Source: Hermatobates lingyangjiaoensis (taxonomy: Eukaryota > Arthropoda > Insecta > Hemiptera > Hermatobatidae). Taken from it: 64,000 bases of DNA. Location of the stretch: contig JAPFBL010000255.1 in the NCBI GenBank assembly GCA_026182355.1, forward strand, positions 868,001 to 932,000, written 5' to 3'. The position numbers and the translations under genes were made by a program. Below are positions 25,801-40,100 of this stretch, in pieces (position 1 is the first letter of the stretch; each line of letters opens with the position of its first letter). Below the pieces are notes generated by a model. That model ran no database searches. It was given only the letters and a program-made list of their open reading frames with translations, and was not told the origin of the DNA.

Positions 25801-28800
25801 TCTGAATAGATGAACGTCTGCTGTGGTTCAGACTTAATATTTAATTCGTTAGTTTACTGTGAAGCCTTTTAACGTATGTTAATATAGTGATTGTTTAATT
25901 GTTACCGTTTTCGGAGGTGAAGGATACTTCAAGGGAAAGGAAAGAGGGGGGTAAAAGGAATAATTGTATGGATTATTCTTGCAAAGTAGACATGCTTGGA
26001 GAAGAATGTCATGGAGAAATGAAATTAATGAAGATCGTGGCGAGAATATTTGATCCAAGGGAAACATATTCTCTAAGAAGGTATAAACTTTAAATATTTT
26101 TACTACACGGTTAGATTTTATAAGATTAACTATTTACTAAGAATATTTGATATCGTTAAGCAAGTAGATTGAGTTAGAAATCTTATCTCGAAATGATTTC
26201 GGATTATAGGAGGTCTGAAGAAGTGTCTCTTGAGATTGGACAATCTCTTAAATATTTGAATAATGCGTCATCGCGATCTAAGAAATATTCTCTACTTAAG
26301 AAACTTCTGCCTAATCAACAGGAATGATTTTACAGTGATGCATTGACTTAGCTACCCGAGAATGCAATTGCAAAAATTATTCATATGCAGTATGCAGTAA
26401 ATCCTTTGCTATTAAAAAATAGTCTTTGAGTTACAAAAGCAAGTTGTAATTGTCCAGTGCTCTGTTACTTATCTGTAAGCATAAAGATCAGTTTTATGTC
26501 GTCTCTGTGTCGTTTGTACACTAATGCCCAAATGAAGCAGGCTATTCAATTTGAAGGGGAGGATAATGAGAATATTCGTGGATGTTTTTCTGGTCGAATT
26601 TTAATGTAAAAATATGAGTAAATGTATAATTAAAAAAAATATTAATGTCTAACAAAATTGTGTTTTCTTCCTAATGAAGTTAGAAAGTTCATTAATAATG
26701 AAGTTTTCTATTGTTATCTCTCGCGAAATTTGTAAAAGTTATAAGTGTTACAAAATTTTGAAAATTGAGACCAAAATATTTAAATTATGATATTAATGAA
26801 ACGGATGGTTTAAAAAAAAAAAAAAAAAATCAGGAAATGCATGGTCGATTAGGGATTTGGTTGTGTATGTATTTAAATCCAAATAGTAATATGTGTAAAT
26901 CAGCACTCTCTGGAAATCTTTAATGAAATCTTTCGCTTTTCCTCTTTATGTAAGTGGTACATAAGGAGATAATCTGTGCCTAGTTTTTCCACACTGTGTT
27001 CTGCAAACCTTTAACGTTCACGAAAAAAAATATGTAGGTTTCACTTTTTTTTTCAACAATGGTTGAAAAATAAAATCCATTGTTTCAACATAAAATCTTC
27101 TTTAGTATGTCCGGGAACGTATACCTTCGAAGCCGTGTAGGCTATAGTTCCAAGTAGGAATGGATTCAAATTTGATATTTGAATCAAAATTTTCTAGTTT
27201 GATCCCATTAGAAATGGTATAACTGCAGAAAGGTATAACTGCAGAATCTTATAGCTTAAACATTCCACCGTTTGAAGGTTTGCTAGAGACTCTGTGTTCT
27301 GAGTGATTCATGAACCAAATTCAGAGGACTATACATTTGCCGTTCAATGCATATTAATATTGTAATTCTTTTCAAACACTTAATAAAACGAAATAAAATT
27401 TAAAAGCACAATTATTTTTAATGACATGAACGGAAAGTAAAATTTAATACATTGCAAATGAAGGAAGACGCAGCAGCTTTTTCCTTATTTTCTTCGTTTC
27501 ATTCGCTTAAGGGGTCTCTAAGATAAATCATTCGAATTCATTGTAGTAAAATTAAATTATAATATGATTGTGGTACATCATGCACTTTTACAAATATTTA
27601 AGTGAATTGAGTGCATAAATAAGTTATAAATAATGGAGATGTCAATACACTCTTTTGTATAGCTCTCCGTAAACAGATTCATGTAAAGAAACATTTCTTT
27701 TAGGTAAGCTGTTTCTTTAAAAATATCGTTTCAGGAAAGTATAGACCAGAGAAAAGCAATAATTACATAATCTGTATTACATTTTGAACTTCTTTCTAAT
27801 CCTATTACATCTCTACGTGTTCGTTAGTTCGTCATCTTTAACTGTATCGATAGTTTATTAAATTTTATTACGCTTGGTTTGAATGGGTTTTGTTTCTCTT
27901 GTGAATTCTATGAAAGCATAAGGTTAATTAATCATAACATTGAATAATCAAAAGTTTTTCTCTTCTAGAATTATTAGGTAAAATGTTATGCGTCAAGTTC
28001 TAATTTACTTGAGAGGAGGTTGATCATTGTTTTGTTTTGTATTAAACCAACATGTTCAAGAGCAGTACACTGTATTACAATTAATTGTTATTTGCATTTA
28101 CCAGGAATTATACCATAACATTATAAATAGAACAATATTTTTATAACATGAAATCCAATTGAGACTGTTTATATTTAATGAACAGTTTTGATAAATTTGA
28201 AGAAGTATAGATTAATAGAGGGCTTTAATTTTGTTCCCTTGGAAATTTTCATAGTTTGATGCACATGAATTGAAGGAGGTAGCATTAATGGCCAAGGCCT
28301 GAACGAATGAGGCGTAATGAATGGAGGTAATGCCACATACCATGTAGAACTGTTTTGTATAGACCTAGGGGACCTAGACATAGGAGACTTGTATGTCTCC
28401 TATCAAATTGATTATATTGTATGCTTCTATGATCTCATTTTTTTTAAGAATCATCATTATAGATCTCGGGGAACTCAAATGTCGCTGCAAATTAATTCGT
28501 ACTTTGATGTACTAATCATTTGGCCTATTCCAGCCTATTACAGCCTGAGTCAGCTGCGAGCCTCTCTCCGTTATTGTCCGTGTTTCTGTCATTGCTCTGA
28601 TGTTTTGTCTGAAAGCTTGGTTAGACATTTTTTTGTGTCGTTAATTAGTTGTTATTATCCTACCTCGTATCCTTAATATTATGTATGAGAAGGAGCTGAA
28701 ACAAGCACTTTAATTAAAAATTGAATAAACAACACTGCCATTAGACGAAACGCAAACATGACTAGGACCGACATTTTATAATGAAATGGACTCGACATGT

Positions 28801-31800
28801 GAAATTACAAATATAAACAGAAAGCAGCATATGTTAAACTTAATTTCCTTATGTTTATTCCATTTTCTATGTTCTATAAACATTTGTTGTTTGACGTGTT
28901 TATTACGAATGAAAGATATCTTCCATCAAGAATATACATACGTCTAAAACAAATGGGCGGGTGCATTAATTGTTGTAATATTGTTTTCTTTCACTGGACG
29001 TGGCTCATTGTAACTTCCATATCGACTGTAATTTCAACTTTTTAATTGGTTTCAGAGAGTCTCCTATAATGAAATCTTCTAGCTGTAGCTAACAAGTATT
29101 TCCCAAACATGAAAAATTTTAGGTTTGAAAGTGAAATAAAAGCATTTCATACATCCACAAACCGAGTCTATGTATATTGAAAAGAAAGCTAATTCGATCA
29201 GCTTAGTATTGGAACTTTGAATATTTTGTAATCTGCAAGTATTAATAAATAATAGTGCATTATATAAAGGAATAGTTCTCATTTGAGATATATAAATATA
29301 TCGATCTCGAGATTCTGACGCATCATTTTTTCGATGATGTTTGTGTGTGTGGGTGGGTGTCTGTCTATCCTAAAGATTGTGGGGGCACTGCAGTTCACAA
29401 TCTTTAATGGATCAAATTAAGTTTGTTCACAAACATCGGAGTCATGGTGTAGGTGTGCCCTATTGTTTGGAAGCAGTTATAAATGAGGAGAACGATATTT
29501 TTTTTTCTCTTAAACTATTAACTCTAGAGTTTCATAATTTTTGGCACTAACATAGAAACAACAAAAGCAATGACAGAAAAAACATTATCAGATTTTTAAA
29601 CAGCTGCAAATATTTTTTTTTCAATAAAATGTACAAATCTTAACTTATGAGTCAATCTGTATGCGTATGAGTATACAAGCCACACCGTTTAATAGATCAA
29701 CCTGAAATTACACCTAGAAATAGAACGTTATGGGGGTGATGAGTTGAGGTATTTGTTTCAAAATTACGTTAACCAAAGGAGCATTATATTTTTGTTTTTA
29801 TAAAATTTTTTTTGATGCTAAATTGCTTATTTAAGAAAACTTAAATTTTGATTGGCAATTTATAAAAAAAGAATTCTTGTAATTTCAATTACTGCAAAAA
29901 GATATAAAACCATAAAAACTGAATGTTCATCCTGGACTAATGGATCACCTGCTATACTTGTCGAATTTGTTTACATTTATTAACACTGCTTTTATTGATT
30001 TAGGATTTTTTTAAGTGTATCGCCTGGGATAAAATTGTTTAATGGTTTAATGAAAAAAATTGAAAAGATTTAGTACTTAATATGAGATGTAAGAAGAATA
30101 AAAGACTTTCTTGTAAAAAATCAACGCCAATCAAACATATAATTTCTAATGCTTTCCTTGATGTTATGGATTTGTGTAACAAAATGTAATAATCAATCTG
30201 TATGTTGCACCATTCAACAAAACGTAATATCGAATGTAGATTTTCTTGTGTTTTTTAAATTCTGTTAACTTTGGTTATGTTGATCTGTGAGGAATGGACG
30301 CTTTCGTTTTAGATTACATAAACAAATAATAATTTTAAGCTGATTTTTTAAGTTGTAAAGAAGTTTGATATTATAATTACTTATAGTAAAGTTGAGTATA
30401 GCCCAATTTTTTTTTAAATTATGTTTAATATAAATTCTCAAATATTTAGTTTTTTCAACAAAAACTTTACCTTAACAATTTGCAAAATACAATTAAACCT
30501 CTCCCATTCTAACTGGATTTTAGTTAACCATTTTCATAGCGTGAACGGAGAGAAACATTAAAATGACAGACGGGTAGATTTTTTTTATTTTTATAGATTA
30601 TGATGTAGTTTTATTAAGATCATTTCGGTTTATAGACATGCGTCAATTAGGTTACTGTGTAGTTAAGTAATATTTTATGGGTTATGTTTATGACGAAATA
30701 AAATTATGACAAAGAAAAGTTATTTCTTTTCATATTCACTCAGAGTGCGTATGTAAATTAAATGTTACATAAGATGCCTCTTCTTCCCAACATGGTTCTA
30801 CTTTAGTCTGTGCATAGTTTTATCGTTTCTGTGTCGGCCAATTTATTGGTATTTTAAAAAAAATATGGTGAAACATTTATGATAATTGTTACTGTATTGT
30901 AGAACCGAAGTAAACACGTGTGGGGGGTGGGGGCGGGAAGGGTCGAATGTCCTTATTTTCATGTAGCAAACATGATAAAACTAAATATTTAACTTTTATG
31001 TTTAGATCCAGTATTGAATGGAGTTATGCAATATTTTATTCACCAATAATATTAGCTTGTTTAACATTTCTCTATAACCTCCTTACCGGAGACCATTCTC
31101 CATATTCCTTTGTTGAACCACAGAGAATAACTCACGGACCACATGGTCTTGTCATGAGGTCTTAACTTTAAACTTCCGAAAATAATGAATCGATTTAATA
31201 ATTATTGCTATTTCGAAGTTGAAAGAAATTAATTTTAAGATATCTAAAATACCAAGCAAGATGTCATTCTGTTCGGTTCTATAGAACTTTAAATTTCATG
31301 ATTTTAATCAGTCTGAATCATAATAGAATTGTTGAGAAACAACTTGGACCCTTTGTGTTAAGTTTTTCCCAAAATTATTGGAATTCCCTTTTCACTCCCT
31401 GTCTCATCATTCATTTCCTTCCCTTTGTGTCTCTATTCATATTTTTTTTTTCTTTTTGAACCTACTTCTTTGGTAACTTATTTATCCCCTTGAAAGGACT
31501 GAAACTTCTTTTTGAAATTAACAGTAGCCATTTTTAAGTTTTTCAGAAAAAGCAAAAAAAAAACTCTCAAAGAAAATAAGCCCAAAATGAAAAAAAAAAA
31601 CAAACAAAAATAACACTGAAATGTATCCTATTTAGGTTTCTGTGTGTTCCGTGAAAATGTATATTCTTTGGACTAATGCATTTATACTTGTTTCATTTGT
31701 ATTATATATTTCTTATATATATTTTTACCATCATTTTGGCATTGTTTCTTTTTTTATTTAAATTATTTAGATCCTCACATTTTACACAGATTTTAATTAT

Positions 31801-32043
31801 GGTTAAGTTTTTATCTAGTATCCTTTTTATTTTTATTTTGATTTGTTTGTGCTGTGTCATATAGTTTTGTCACCTACTCCTTTTTTCCTCAGTTATATTG
31901 AAATGTTCGTATATTCCTTTTCAATACTCTCATATTTTTCTTTTCCCTTCTTTATTTTTAATTTTATTTATTTTTCTTTCCTCCAACCTTTCAAAAACTT
32001 GTGAATTTAAGGTTATTCATTTCTTATTTGCATATCTATACGG
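25801..32043. other. Long intronic stretch without recognised gene
   Basis: The longest open frame, 28317-28676 (119 codons), has no recognisable domain, and I do not call it. An AG|GT site with a short pyrimidine tract is at 27690-27708 on the plus strand. A simple GT-rich segment lies at about 29340-29375. Otherwise it is AT-rich and featureless to me. Confidence 0.5.
27216..27247 (+). repeat. 16-bp tandem duplication
   Basis: GGTATAACTGCAGAA occurs twice, head to tail, at 27216 and 27232; the units differ only in the last base. Confidence 0.8.
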
Positions 32044-32307
32044 ATATATATATATATATATATATTCAGTTCAGTGTCGCGTGTTCATTCAGACTACAGT
32101 TGTTAAAAATCCACATACTATTTTTCTTTTTAAAATAATTTGTAATGTAATACTTAGTTTTTCTGTTTCAAAAATTTATACTTCTGTCTATGAAAAAGAT
32201 CTTAATTAAAAACCGAAACATTGGCAATGAGAGTTTAATTTGAACCTAAAGAACTGACCGAGTCCCAATAAACTATAGTTTTGTATATATATATATATAT
32301 ATATATA
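32044..32307. repeat. Family E element, copy E2, between two (TA)n tracts
   Basis: TA tracts lie at 32044-32065 and 32283-32307. Between them is the E arm with AATACTTAGTTTTTCTGTTT, ACCGAAACATTGGCAATG and AGTTTAATTTGAACCTAA, ending GACCGAGTCCCAATAAA. Only one arm is present. Confidence 0.75.
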
Positions 32308-32342
32308 AACAGATTCACACACCTATATTCACACAACACACC

Positions 32343-32500
32343 TATATATATATATATATATATAATCAACCTGTACATATTCTGTGAAGTTGTCCAGTTG
32401 GATTTCGTCTTCTGACCATTCAACTTCCTTTTCTGAGGACGACCGTTAAAAGGATCGAAATATTGAATGTGAGTCTTAATTTCTGTTTTTCATTCGTTTT
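32343..32500 (+). repeat. (TA)n and family C element, copy C2
   Basis: A TA tract at 32343-32364 precedes a C-type block: CTGAGGA (32433-32439), stem CGACC/GGATCG-like, GAAA (32457-32460), then TATTGAATGTGAGTC. Confidence 0.65.
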
Positions 32501-33044
32501 TCTCAAAGGTTTTAAAGTATTTATATATTGGTGTAAATTGGCAGGAAATTTTCTTGTAAGCAAATATTGTTAAAAGTATTCCGCAAGATCGAGGACACCA
32601 GCTCAAAAGTTGGAGAGGAAAAGTAGTGCTATATATATTAAATAATATTCTAATTTCCAAATTTGAGCAATCCAAGAATTATATAGATTATGTTAAAATT
32701 GTCCAAATTACATTAATTTAGAATAATCGATTACGGCTTTTATTTTTATGGATTATTTTTTGAATTTTATCTGGTTTCAATTTTATTGTTTTGATATAAT
32801 TTAATGAATTGAATAATCTCGGAAAGTATTTTATAAAAGCCTTTCATTTGGGAAATTCTTACCGCCGGCCTATATTGTTGAAGTGTCAGGATATTAGACA
32901 AAAAGTGCCTAAAAATATATATAGAAACGAAAATATCATTTTCCCAATCAAGAAAGCGCAGTGATAAATTCAGAATGGGGACCAATATCTCTCCAGGAAG
33001 CAACAAACCTCTTCGTCAGTCTCAATTGTTGCCGTTCTATTTGT
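32501..33044. other. Intronic sequence without recognised feature
   Basis: AT-rich. One minus-strand open frame of 79 codons (32767-33006) has no recognisable similarity. Confidence 0.5.
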
Positions 33045-33138
33045 TGCCATTCAGCTCTGTGAATCTGATGAAGACCCTTTTTTTTGGTCTAAGAATATAT
33101 GTCCTGACTGTATATTCTTTTCTGTAGGTTATTTTTCA

Positions 33139-33177
<39 letters not shown>
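33005..33177 (+). repeat. Decayed family A-like element ending in (TA)n
   Basis: CTGATGA (33068-33074) is followed by AGACC, a T-rich loop, GGTCT and AAGAATAT, where GAAAGAT is expected. An inverted CTTCGTCAGTC lies at 33011-33021. It ends in 38 bp of TA (33140-33177). Confidence 0.6.
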
Positions 33178-33178
<1 letters not shown>

Positions 33179-34204
33179 TTGTTATTATATACCTTTAAAT
33201 ATCAGAAGAAATATTTAAATGAACATCAAATGGTACTTGAACATCACTTCAATGATATACTATAATGTGTGTCTTCTGGAGAGGTCCATCGGAAATTTTG
33301 AGAAATTTCAAGTGTGTTTTTGTTATGTATGTCTGCATTTATTTTTAAATTTCATTGAAATCTAATGTTGACTGTGTGTTGAATGTTTTCCTTACGTAGT
33401 GAGTTACTACGCATTATCATAAAGAGGTCACGTTCTTTAGATTTCACGTCTCATATTTATCGGTATACTAGAAATATTATTAATTTAAATGACACAGTGA
33501 TAGTGGCATATCTCGTGATATGTGAAATGATATTTGTAGAATTGGTTCCAGGGTGAATAAGTACGAAACCAGAATTTTGGTATCAAAGTTTTCTGTTTTG
33601 TAATTCCATATATTGTTGAAAGAGATATATTTATGTATTATTTTCAATAGTTATAAGATGAATTACTGGTATGTCAATTAACATTACTGTCTAAATATTT
33701 TTTTTAATAACGGCGATATATTAGCGCGTGTGAACTAAAGTAATGTTGCCATAATGCTTTTGTGTATTCCAATGAACTATTATACACGTCAGAAAGAATT
33801 GCATCTTTCTTACTTCCAGTGAAAAAGGAAAAAAAATGGCAGTGTTGAACAACTGACAGCTGTGAAGGAATAGTCAGCTGAAAGAGAGAAAGAAATAAAG
33901 GGTTGAGTAGAAGAAAACACATTGAAAAAATCGTTGATATAGGAACGAATATCACAAAGAGTCAATGGGTTGTAATTATTATCAATGAGAGACTATGTTT
34001 GCTTAAGAACACATAATAAATACGTTGAATATAAATCTTTTTTTCTCTCTCATTAATATAATGAAAAAAAATCTATAACAAAATAGTAATTGGTTGTTCT
34101 AAAATTTATTTATTATCTTAGGTATATTGATAGATTGTTTTTGTTTGAGCAAAAATTGATACATTTTTCAATGAAAGTAGTTGATATATATATACCATGA
34201 TAAA
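33178..34204. other. Intronic sequence without recognised feature
   Basis: AT-rich. The open frame at 33704-33955 on the minus strand is hydrophobic but matches no family that I know. Confidence 0.5.
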
Positions 34205-34335
34205 CGAAAAATGGTCCGACAGGACAGATTACGCTTATAATAAACTGTGACACATAGAAAGAAACATAACAAAGACTCACTTTTCAATAAAAAGTGAGTC
34301 ATAAAATGTTTATTTTATATATATATATATATATA
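34205..34335. repeat. Family C hairpin, copy C3, ending in (TA)n
   Basis: Two C tails face each other in a hairpin: GACTCACTTTT (34274-34284), five spacer bases, AAAAGTGAGTC (34290-34300). Both arms lack the ribozyme-like block that precedes AAAAGTGAGTC in copy C1. A TA tract follows at 34315-34335. Confidence 0.75.
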
Positions 34336-35127
34336 ATTTGTAAGTTCAAAATGAAAGGTGGTTTAGTGTTTTACTTCAAGATGTTGTACGTGTAAATGTC
34401 CTTCGTTAACCTTCTTTAAAAGCCTCTGGAGTCTCACCGCAAAGTGATAAGGAAATTAGAGAGTTTCAGTAACAATGTGAATGCAGAAGCTGCTGCTAAT
34501 TTTAATAATAAATATATTTTATATATTTTCATGGTGGCATATTCTTCCTTAACCTTATTTTGTTAGCAAAATCATCTCCATTGATAACCTTTTCGCAGAT
34601 ACTTCGCAATCTTCTTACTATCTTGCACTGACTCACCGGTATTCCCACAGTAGATTAAGAGAAGTCATAAATCAAGGTGAAACACTCTATAAACTACTCA
34701 GAGATAAATGGATATAATAACTAAACGTACAAATCAAAACTAATAAACAGTACTAAAAGGACTAGCAGGTATAATTTTACTAAGTGTACTAAAAGCCAAG
34801 TGATAAAACAAACTTCCTGTTTTCGTATGCTATCCTGAGGTTTGCGATAATATTTAGTAGTATTAATAATTAATACTATTGTTTATTGTTATCACAAATC
34901 TCACGTAAGCGTAAACATTATATCACTTAGTTTTAATACCTTAGTTAATTGTATCTGTTAGTTTTTAATCTAGTGTATATTAGTGTTTCACGTAGAATCA
35001 CATGTCTTTTCCTAATTTTCTGTGGGAAATAACGCCGAATCCAAGATGTAAGAGGATAAGAAAGCATCAGCAAAAATGTAGTCAGTGCTGAAGATATTAC
35101 TTTAAAATATGTATATCAATCAATAGC
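34336..35127. other. Intronic sequence without recognised feature
   Basis: AT-rich, no supported gene or repeat. Confidence 0.5.
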
Positions 35128-35303
35128 ATTAAAAATAAACTTTGACGCATAGAAAGAAGCGTAACAGGACTCACTTTTTAATAAAAGATATGGCGGTCAA
35201 AAAGTGAGTCCTCTGTTTTTTCCAAGTGTCGCACTTTATTTTAAGTGTTATCAGTCCTTCCGTATCGGATTTCGTTTGTTATATATATATATATATATAT
35301 ATA
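35128..35303. repeat. Family C inverted repeat, copy C4, ending in (TA)n
   Basis: AGGACTCACTTTTTAATA (about 35173) and AAAAAGTGAGTCCT (35199-35212) are inverted arms around a 20-bp spacer holding GCGGTC. The right arm reads GGTC directly followed by AAAAAGTGAGTC, so GAAATATTG of copy C1 is deleted. A TA tract (35279-35303) ends it. Confidence 0.7.
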
Positions 35304-35577
35304 GTTCACACAGGAAAGAGAAAACACAAATAAAAGACACACACAAAAGACTCACAACGATATTTCGACAGTCGTCGTCATCGGGTAGAAGTAGTCCCTT
35401 TGAGTAGCTGAAGCTAACTGAGTGGTAGGCCAAATGCAACGAACACGCGCGCACTCTGCCTGCCGCCCTAGGTAAGCTACTAACTACAGAGAGAATAATA
35501 ACTAAAAAGAACAAATAAAAGCAAATAAAAATAACAGAAGGAGAAGACTAGTAAATGAAGCAATAAACAATTAAAAA
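35304..35577 (-). repeat. Further ribozyme-like element between two (TA)n tracts
   Basis: On the minus strand CCGATGA (35384-35378), stem CGAC/GTCG and GAAA (35366-35363) are followed by TATCGTTGTGAGTC. The layout is that of family C but the sequence differs and the first box has C for T. The element begins directly after the TA tract of C4 and ends at the tract at 35578. Confidence 0.6.
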
Positions 35578-36115
35578 AATATATATATATATATATAATT
35601 AAAGTTTATGAAGACTCTATCAGTTCTTCAGGTTCAAATTAAACTCTCATTGCCAACATTTTGGTTTTTATTTAAAACTTTTTTCGTAGGCCTACAAAAC
35701 AGAGGAAATCTAAGAAATGATTCAATCATGGAAAAATCAAACATACATTAAAAGTGCAATTAGTTACTTATAAGGATTTACAATAGAATTTTTGACAATA
35801 GGTTTGTGTGAGAACTTACAGAAGTATACAATTTTGACACAGAAAAACTAAGTCTTACATTGGAGATTATTCTACAGAGAATAATAGTCTGTGGATTTCA
35901 ACAACAACTGTCTAGTTCTGTAAGTTCTCTCAGTAACCTATTACTGAGATATTCATTAAAAATGAATTATTTCTTATATTTCCTGTGTTTTGTAGGCCTA
36001 TGAAAAAGGTTTTAAATAAAAACTAAAACGTTGGCAATGAGAGTTTAATTTGAACCTGAAGGACTGATGATTTTGTTTCTATTTCACGGTCGATACTTTT
36101 ATCAATATATAGCTA
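35578..36115. repeat. (TA)n and family E long inverted repeat, copy E3
   Basis: Arms at about 35622-35708 and 35983-36067 are inverted copies containing GTTCAAATTAAACTCTCA and TAGGCCTACAAAACAG, separated by about 275 bp that is not palindromic overall. The outer right end has TTCACGGTCGATACTTTTATC, the E terminus. Confidence 0.8.
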
Positions 36116-36260
36116 CATTCACAGAAAGAACATACTTAAACGAGATCACCAAAACGAAGTCATCATATTTTCCTACCTAATGACGAAGCAATCAAAATAG
36201 TAGTGGGTTTTTATGATCTTTTTACGTGCATCGTCCTGTATATTTAGTTAAAACTTGCAG
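36116..36260. repeat. Family F fragment
   Basis: AACGAGATCACCAAAACG and, 50 bp on, TAATGACGAAGCAATCAAAA followed by TAGTGGGTTTTTATGATC repeat the ends of the element at 24640-25300. It abuts copy E3. Confidence 0.5.
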
Positions 36261-36454
36261 GTTAAAATGAAATGAGACGCGCATTTATTGTTCGTAATGT
36301 GGCCGACTTAATATCATAATTGAATATATTAAGTGATGTGGTGAACTGCTCTTCAAAGTATGGAACATACTAAGTGTGTTGATCTCATTTGCGTTCTGTG
36401 TAATCTTTTGTTTTATAAATCCGTAGGACTACGTAATATGCATTTTGAATTATA

Positions 36455-36545
36455 TATATCTTCATTAAAAACAGAAAAAAAAACACGAATGAAAATAATT
36501 GTGACTCACTTTCAATATTTCGACCCTGTTAATAGTCGACGTCAC
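36455..36545 (-). repeat. Family C fragment, copy C5
   Basis: On the minus strand GTGACGTCGAC is followed by GGGTCGAAATATTGAAAGTG and a GAGTC tail. The CTGANGA box is decayed to CGTGACG. Confidence 0.5.
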
Positions 36546-37009
36546 GAGATTCCTTAGTTAATAGGTTTTACTTTATATCATTTTTCTATTGAAGTTTGGG
36601 TGGTTTTTCGATATAAATAAATTGAGTTAATCTCTGTCGTTCAGTTATAAACTTTTGTTGACAATTTTTGATCAATTTTCAATATTTGTACATTTAATGC
36701 TGTATGTACCAGCTGATTTCGATGTTTTGATGAATTGCCGTCAACAATAGAGGAGATGTGATAAGGATTGATGAATTACTTCACTGTGGTTGTAGTAACG
36801 TCTACCAGCATGCTTGTGAGGCAAATGGGATAAAAATTAAGCCAACTATAAATGAAAATAAGTAAATATATATATAAAAAAACTAAAAATATTACAGAAA
36901 AACGTGACGGAATTCAAAAAGGTATATAATAGAGTTAAATAAAAAGAATCATACTGATTATAAAAGTACATTAAAATTGATTTAAATTGAGTCGAGGAGT
37001 TGAAAAACA
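36546..37009. other. Intronic sequence without recognised feature
   Basis: AT-rich, no supported feature. Confidence 0.5.
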
Positions 37010-37140
37010 AGATGACTTATATGTGTTTACGATCTCATAGTGACCGTGGTGCTACAATCAGAGATTTGTTTAGGCTTTTGTATACTGAAACAGGCATTGA
37101 AACTAAATCCGTGAGAGTTTACATTAATTTGTAGTATGAA
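37010..37140 (-). pseudogene. Decayed Penelope-like endonuclease fragment
   Basis: The minus strand reads NVNSHGFSFNACFSIQ, then TTVTMRS, a stop, then THISHL. These align with ANSHNLSFNDCFSVQ, RSLTLR and EEAHIWLL of the intact copy at 16222-16836. Only the C-terminal part of the endonuclease remains. Confidence 0.7.
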
Positions 37141-40100
37141 GGATGGTGTGATGACCAACGGAACCCCGATGATTCCGTTTCTGGAATCATTATGGAAGTA
37201 ATTCCGTTTCCAGTCAGTTTCTGGAAATTCAGGAAGCCTATACATGTGATAGATAGGTATACTTACTAAGATAGGAAGTATATCACGATTACGAGGCACG
37301 TGTGGCGTCCACACTTATGAATAACACCAACCTCATAAGGAGGCTTTGCAAAAATATAGGAAAAATATACACAGTGTATGTAATGATACAAATAGAAAAT
37401 AATTTAGTTCAGCTTAAGCACTTACAGAGTAAGAATTTATTTATTGGATAAGAAAGACTATGGATTTTTACATCGCTTTATAACTCCGGCATATTGTAAC
37501 TTGCTACCGGTGTCTTGACTATTTTTTGTAGCCAACTCTTTTGAATTGTGTGAGACAGCGTATTTTTCTAATAACGTTGTTAATAACCTCTCTGATACTA
37601 ACAATAATTCCATTTTACTTAACTTAGATTTAGTTTTCATGGTTCATATTTTTTTTTGTAGCTCCTACTAGATCGCTAGAGTAATTCTACACTTATATTT
37701 TTCTACATATATGCACATGCGTTTTAGAGTATAGTTAGAAATATAGAATTTGGTAAATGTCTGTAAAAACAATATAGTTGTTGGTTTAAGATTAGCGTCC
37801 ATGTTATAAGTTTACTCGTATATTGACTACCTTTCAATTATAATACGAGCAAAGTGAATTGGTTTTATTGCATATTACATAATGTATATACTTATTGATA
37901 TGTGTGAATTGTAAAGTAAAAGCATATCCAAATCGTTCATAAGGCAATTTACCTCATTAATGAGAGTACTGGTAAAAGTATATTAAAAAACCTGTTTGTA
38001 TATACTTATGCAGGCTTCAAATTATCATGAATGAAACTGTCCATCATTTGACTGATTGTTTAATCTTTTTCTTTGTTCGAAGTTACTTCATAATAAGTTA
38101 TATTGCTTGCTAGTTCTGGATTATTGTTAATTTGTAAATTTTGATTAACGTTTTTCACTTTGAAAATTGGTCTCATAATATGATGAACTGCGTATTTATT
38201 ACAATCAAATAATAATGAATATGTACTTGGCTCATAAATTTCTGTAAGAACGAACATGTTAATTTTTTATGCTTGCATTAAGCAAGAGAAGGGTTTAAAT
38301 CTTTTTGATGGCAGTGTGCTTTAGTCAATAATAATTAAACCAATTATACTCTATTTATAGATAGTGTAAACTGTTACGCAATTCGTGTTAAGGCAGAACT
38401 CGTTTCATCTTTGTTTTGTTACTAGATTATCTCTTTATCACAATCCTTACTCATCTAATGTGAAAGTTCTGCAGTTTTACTTTAATTTTACATATTATTT
38501 AAGAATTGTTATTTTCAACTAATATTTTGATATGAATAACCAGTCCAACGTCAACATATAGAAAGAAGGTGTGTAAGAACACTTTGTTTTAAACACCTAG
38601 TACCATCCTCCAGTTTATAAGAATAGTTCCAAATAATAAAGTAAAGAAACTTAGTTCAATTTGAAAATATTAGCGGTTCCTCTTAATGAATTACTTAATT
38701 TCACACACTACAAATAAAATGCTTATTTCAATCACTTCAGTGGAAACATCATTTATGGATAAAGCGCGAAAAATTACCAACATTGTAATTTTACAACTTG
38801 TAACTTCTGAGGCTTTGGAGAGTATCCCATCTAATAAAAGAGACCAACGTTTTACAATGGAGTGCTAAATTTTGTAAGCTGTTATATGTTGGCATTTGAT
38901 GCAAACCTGCGTTTTTATTGTTTCATAAGCTATTGATTCGTCAGGTTGAACCACATTGGCTTCTACTTAAACTAGTTTGTCAGTGTACTCATTTTCTCTA
39001 ACAGCACAAGCTAGGAATTCATTAAAATGCGACTATTTTTCATTTCGGATTGGTCTCGCATTATCGTCATCATCAGGAAATAATTATGATCGCTTTTTTA
39101 TTATTAACTACTTTATTTTCCCACTGCCAGTAAATTCCATACAATAAACTCTTGAATTAGTTTATTATTTTTCCAACCAGCTCTTATTTGACAATCAGTG
39201 AAAAAGCTCTGGACTGGACAAAAAACTTCAGCTGGATTGCTGGCAACTTGCTTCATTATAAATCAGTAATGTGATTTTACACATTGATAAAGGTCACTTT
39301 CCCTTATCATTGTAAGAAATGCCAAACTTGTCCAACACTTCATGCTAATCTATTTTAATTTTAATGATGGTAAATCAAGGACAAGCAGGGCCTTCGGAGG
39401 TAAGTCAGTCTAGCCGCGAGGTCACTCACCCCACATGATTAACAAACAGCTTGCTATGAAGTACAGAAAAACAGCCCCCACTGTCTTCACTTTACAGGAA
39501 ATTCTCCCAAGTATTCATGTCCTGAAGATAAATGATGATAATTTATAACATATCGACTACAGGAAATATTCTATATTGTGTAGACGAAGTAACGAGAGTG
39601 TTTAGGAATATTGAGTTGATGAGAAACCGGCATCAGTTAAGTTTGGTGTTATTTTCAACAATATATGTCTGAAGGAAGGCTGCTACTAAAATTTATAAAT
39701 ATGTATATTTTATTGTTGGATATATTTAGTTGAAGTTACCGTAAATTGTTGCTTTTCTCATCGCATTGAAATTATTGATCGCGTCATCCTTCTCGACGAT
39801 GGAATCAAGGGAGAGAAAAAACTGCGAAAGGGAGATTAACAAATAATTGATATTGATTTGGACCCGATTGACATTTTAAGTTAGGAGTTCATCTTTATTA
39901 AAGCTTCTGATAATTTGAAAACTTGTCTTCGTTACATTCTACAATTATTACTTTTCCATTGTTTATGGTATTAAAATGTAATTTAACGTCTAAAACTATT
40001 TAACTTTTCGCATCATTTCTCTTTCTAGTTTGTGTACTTTTAATCAAGCTTGGTATTAATTTCTTTGAACCATTTGAAATTTGTCAATGAATGTATGAGA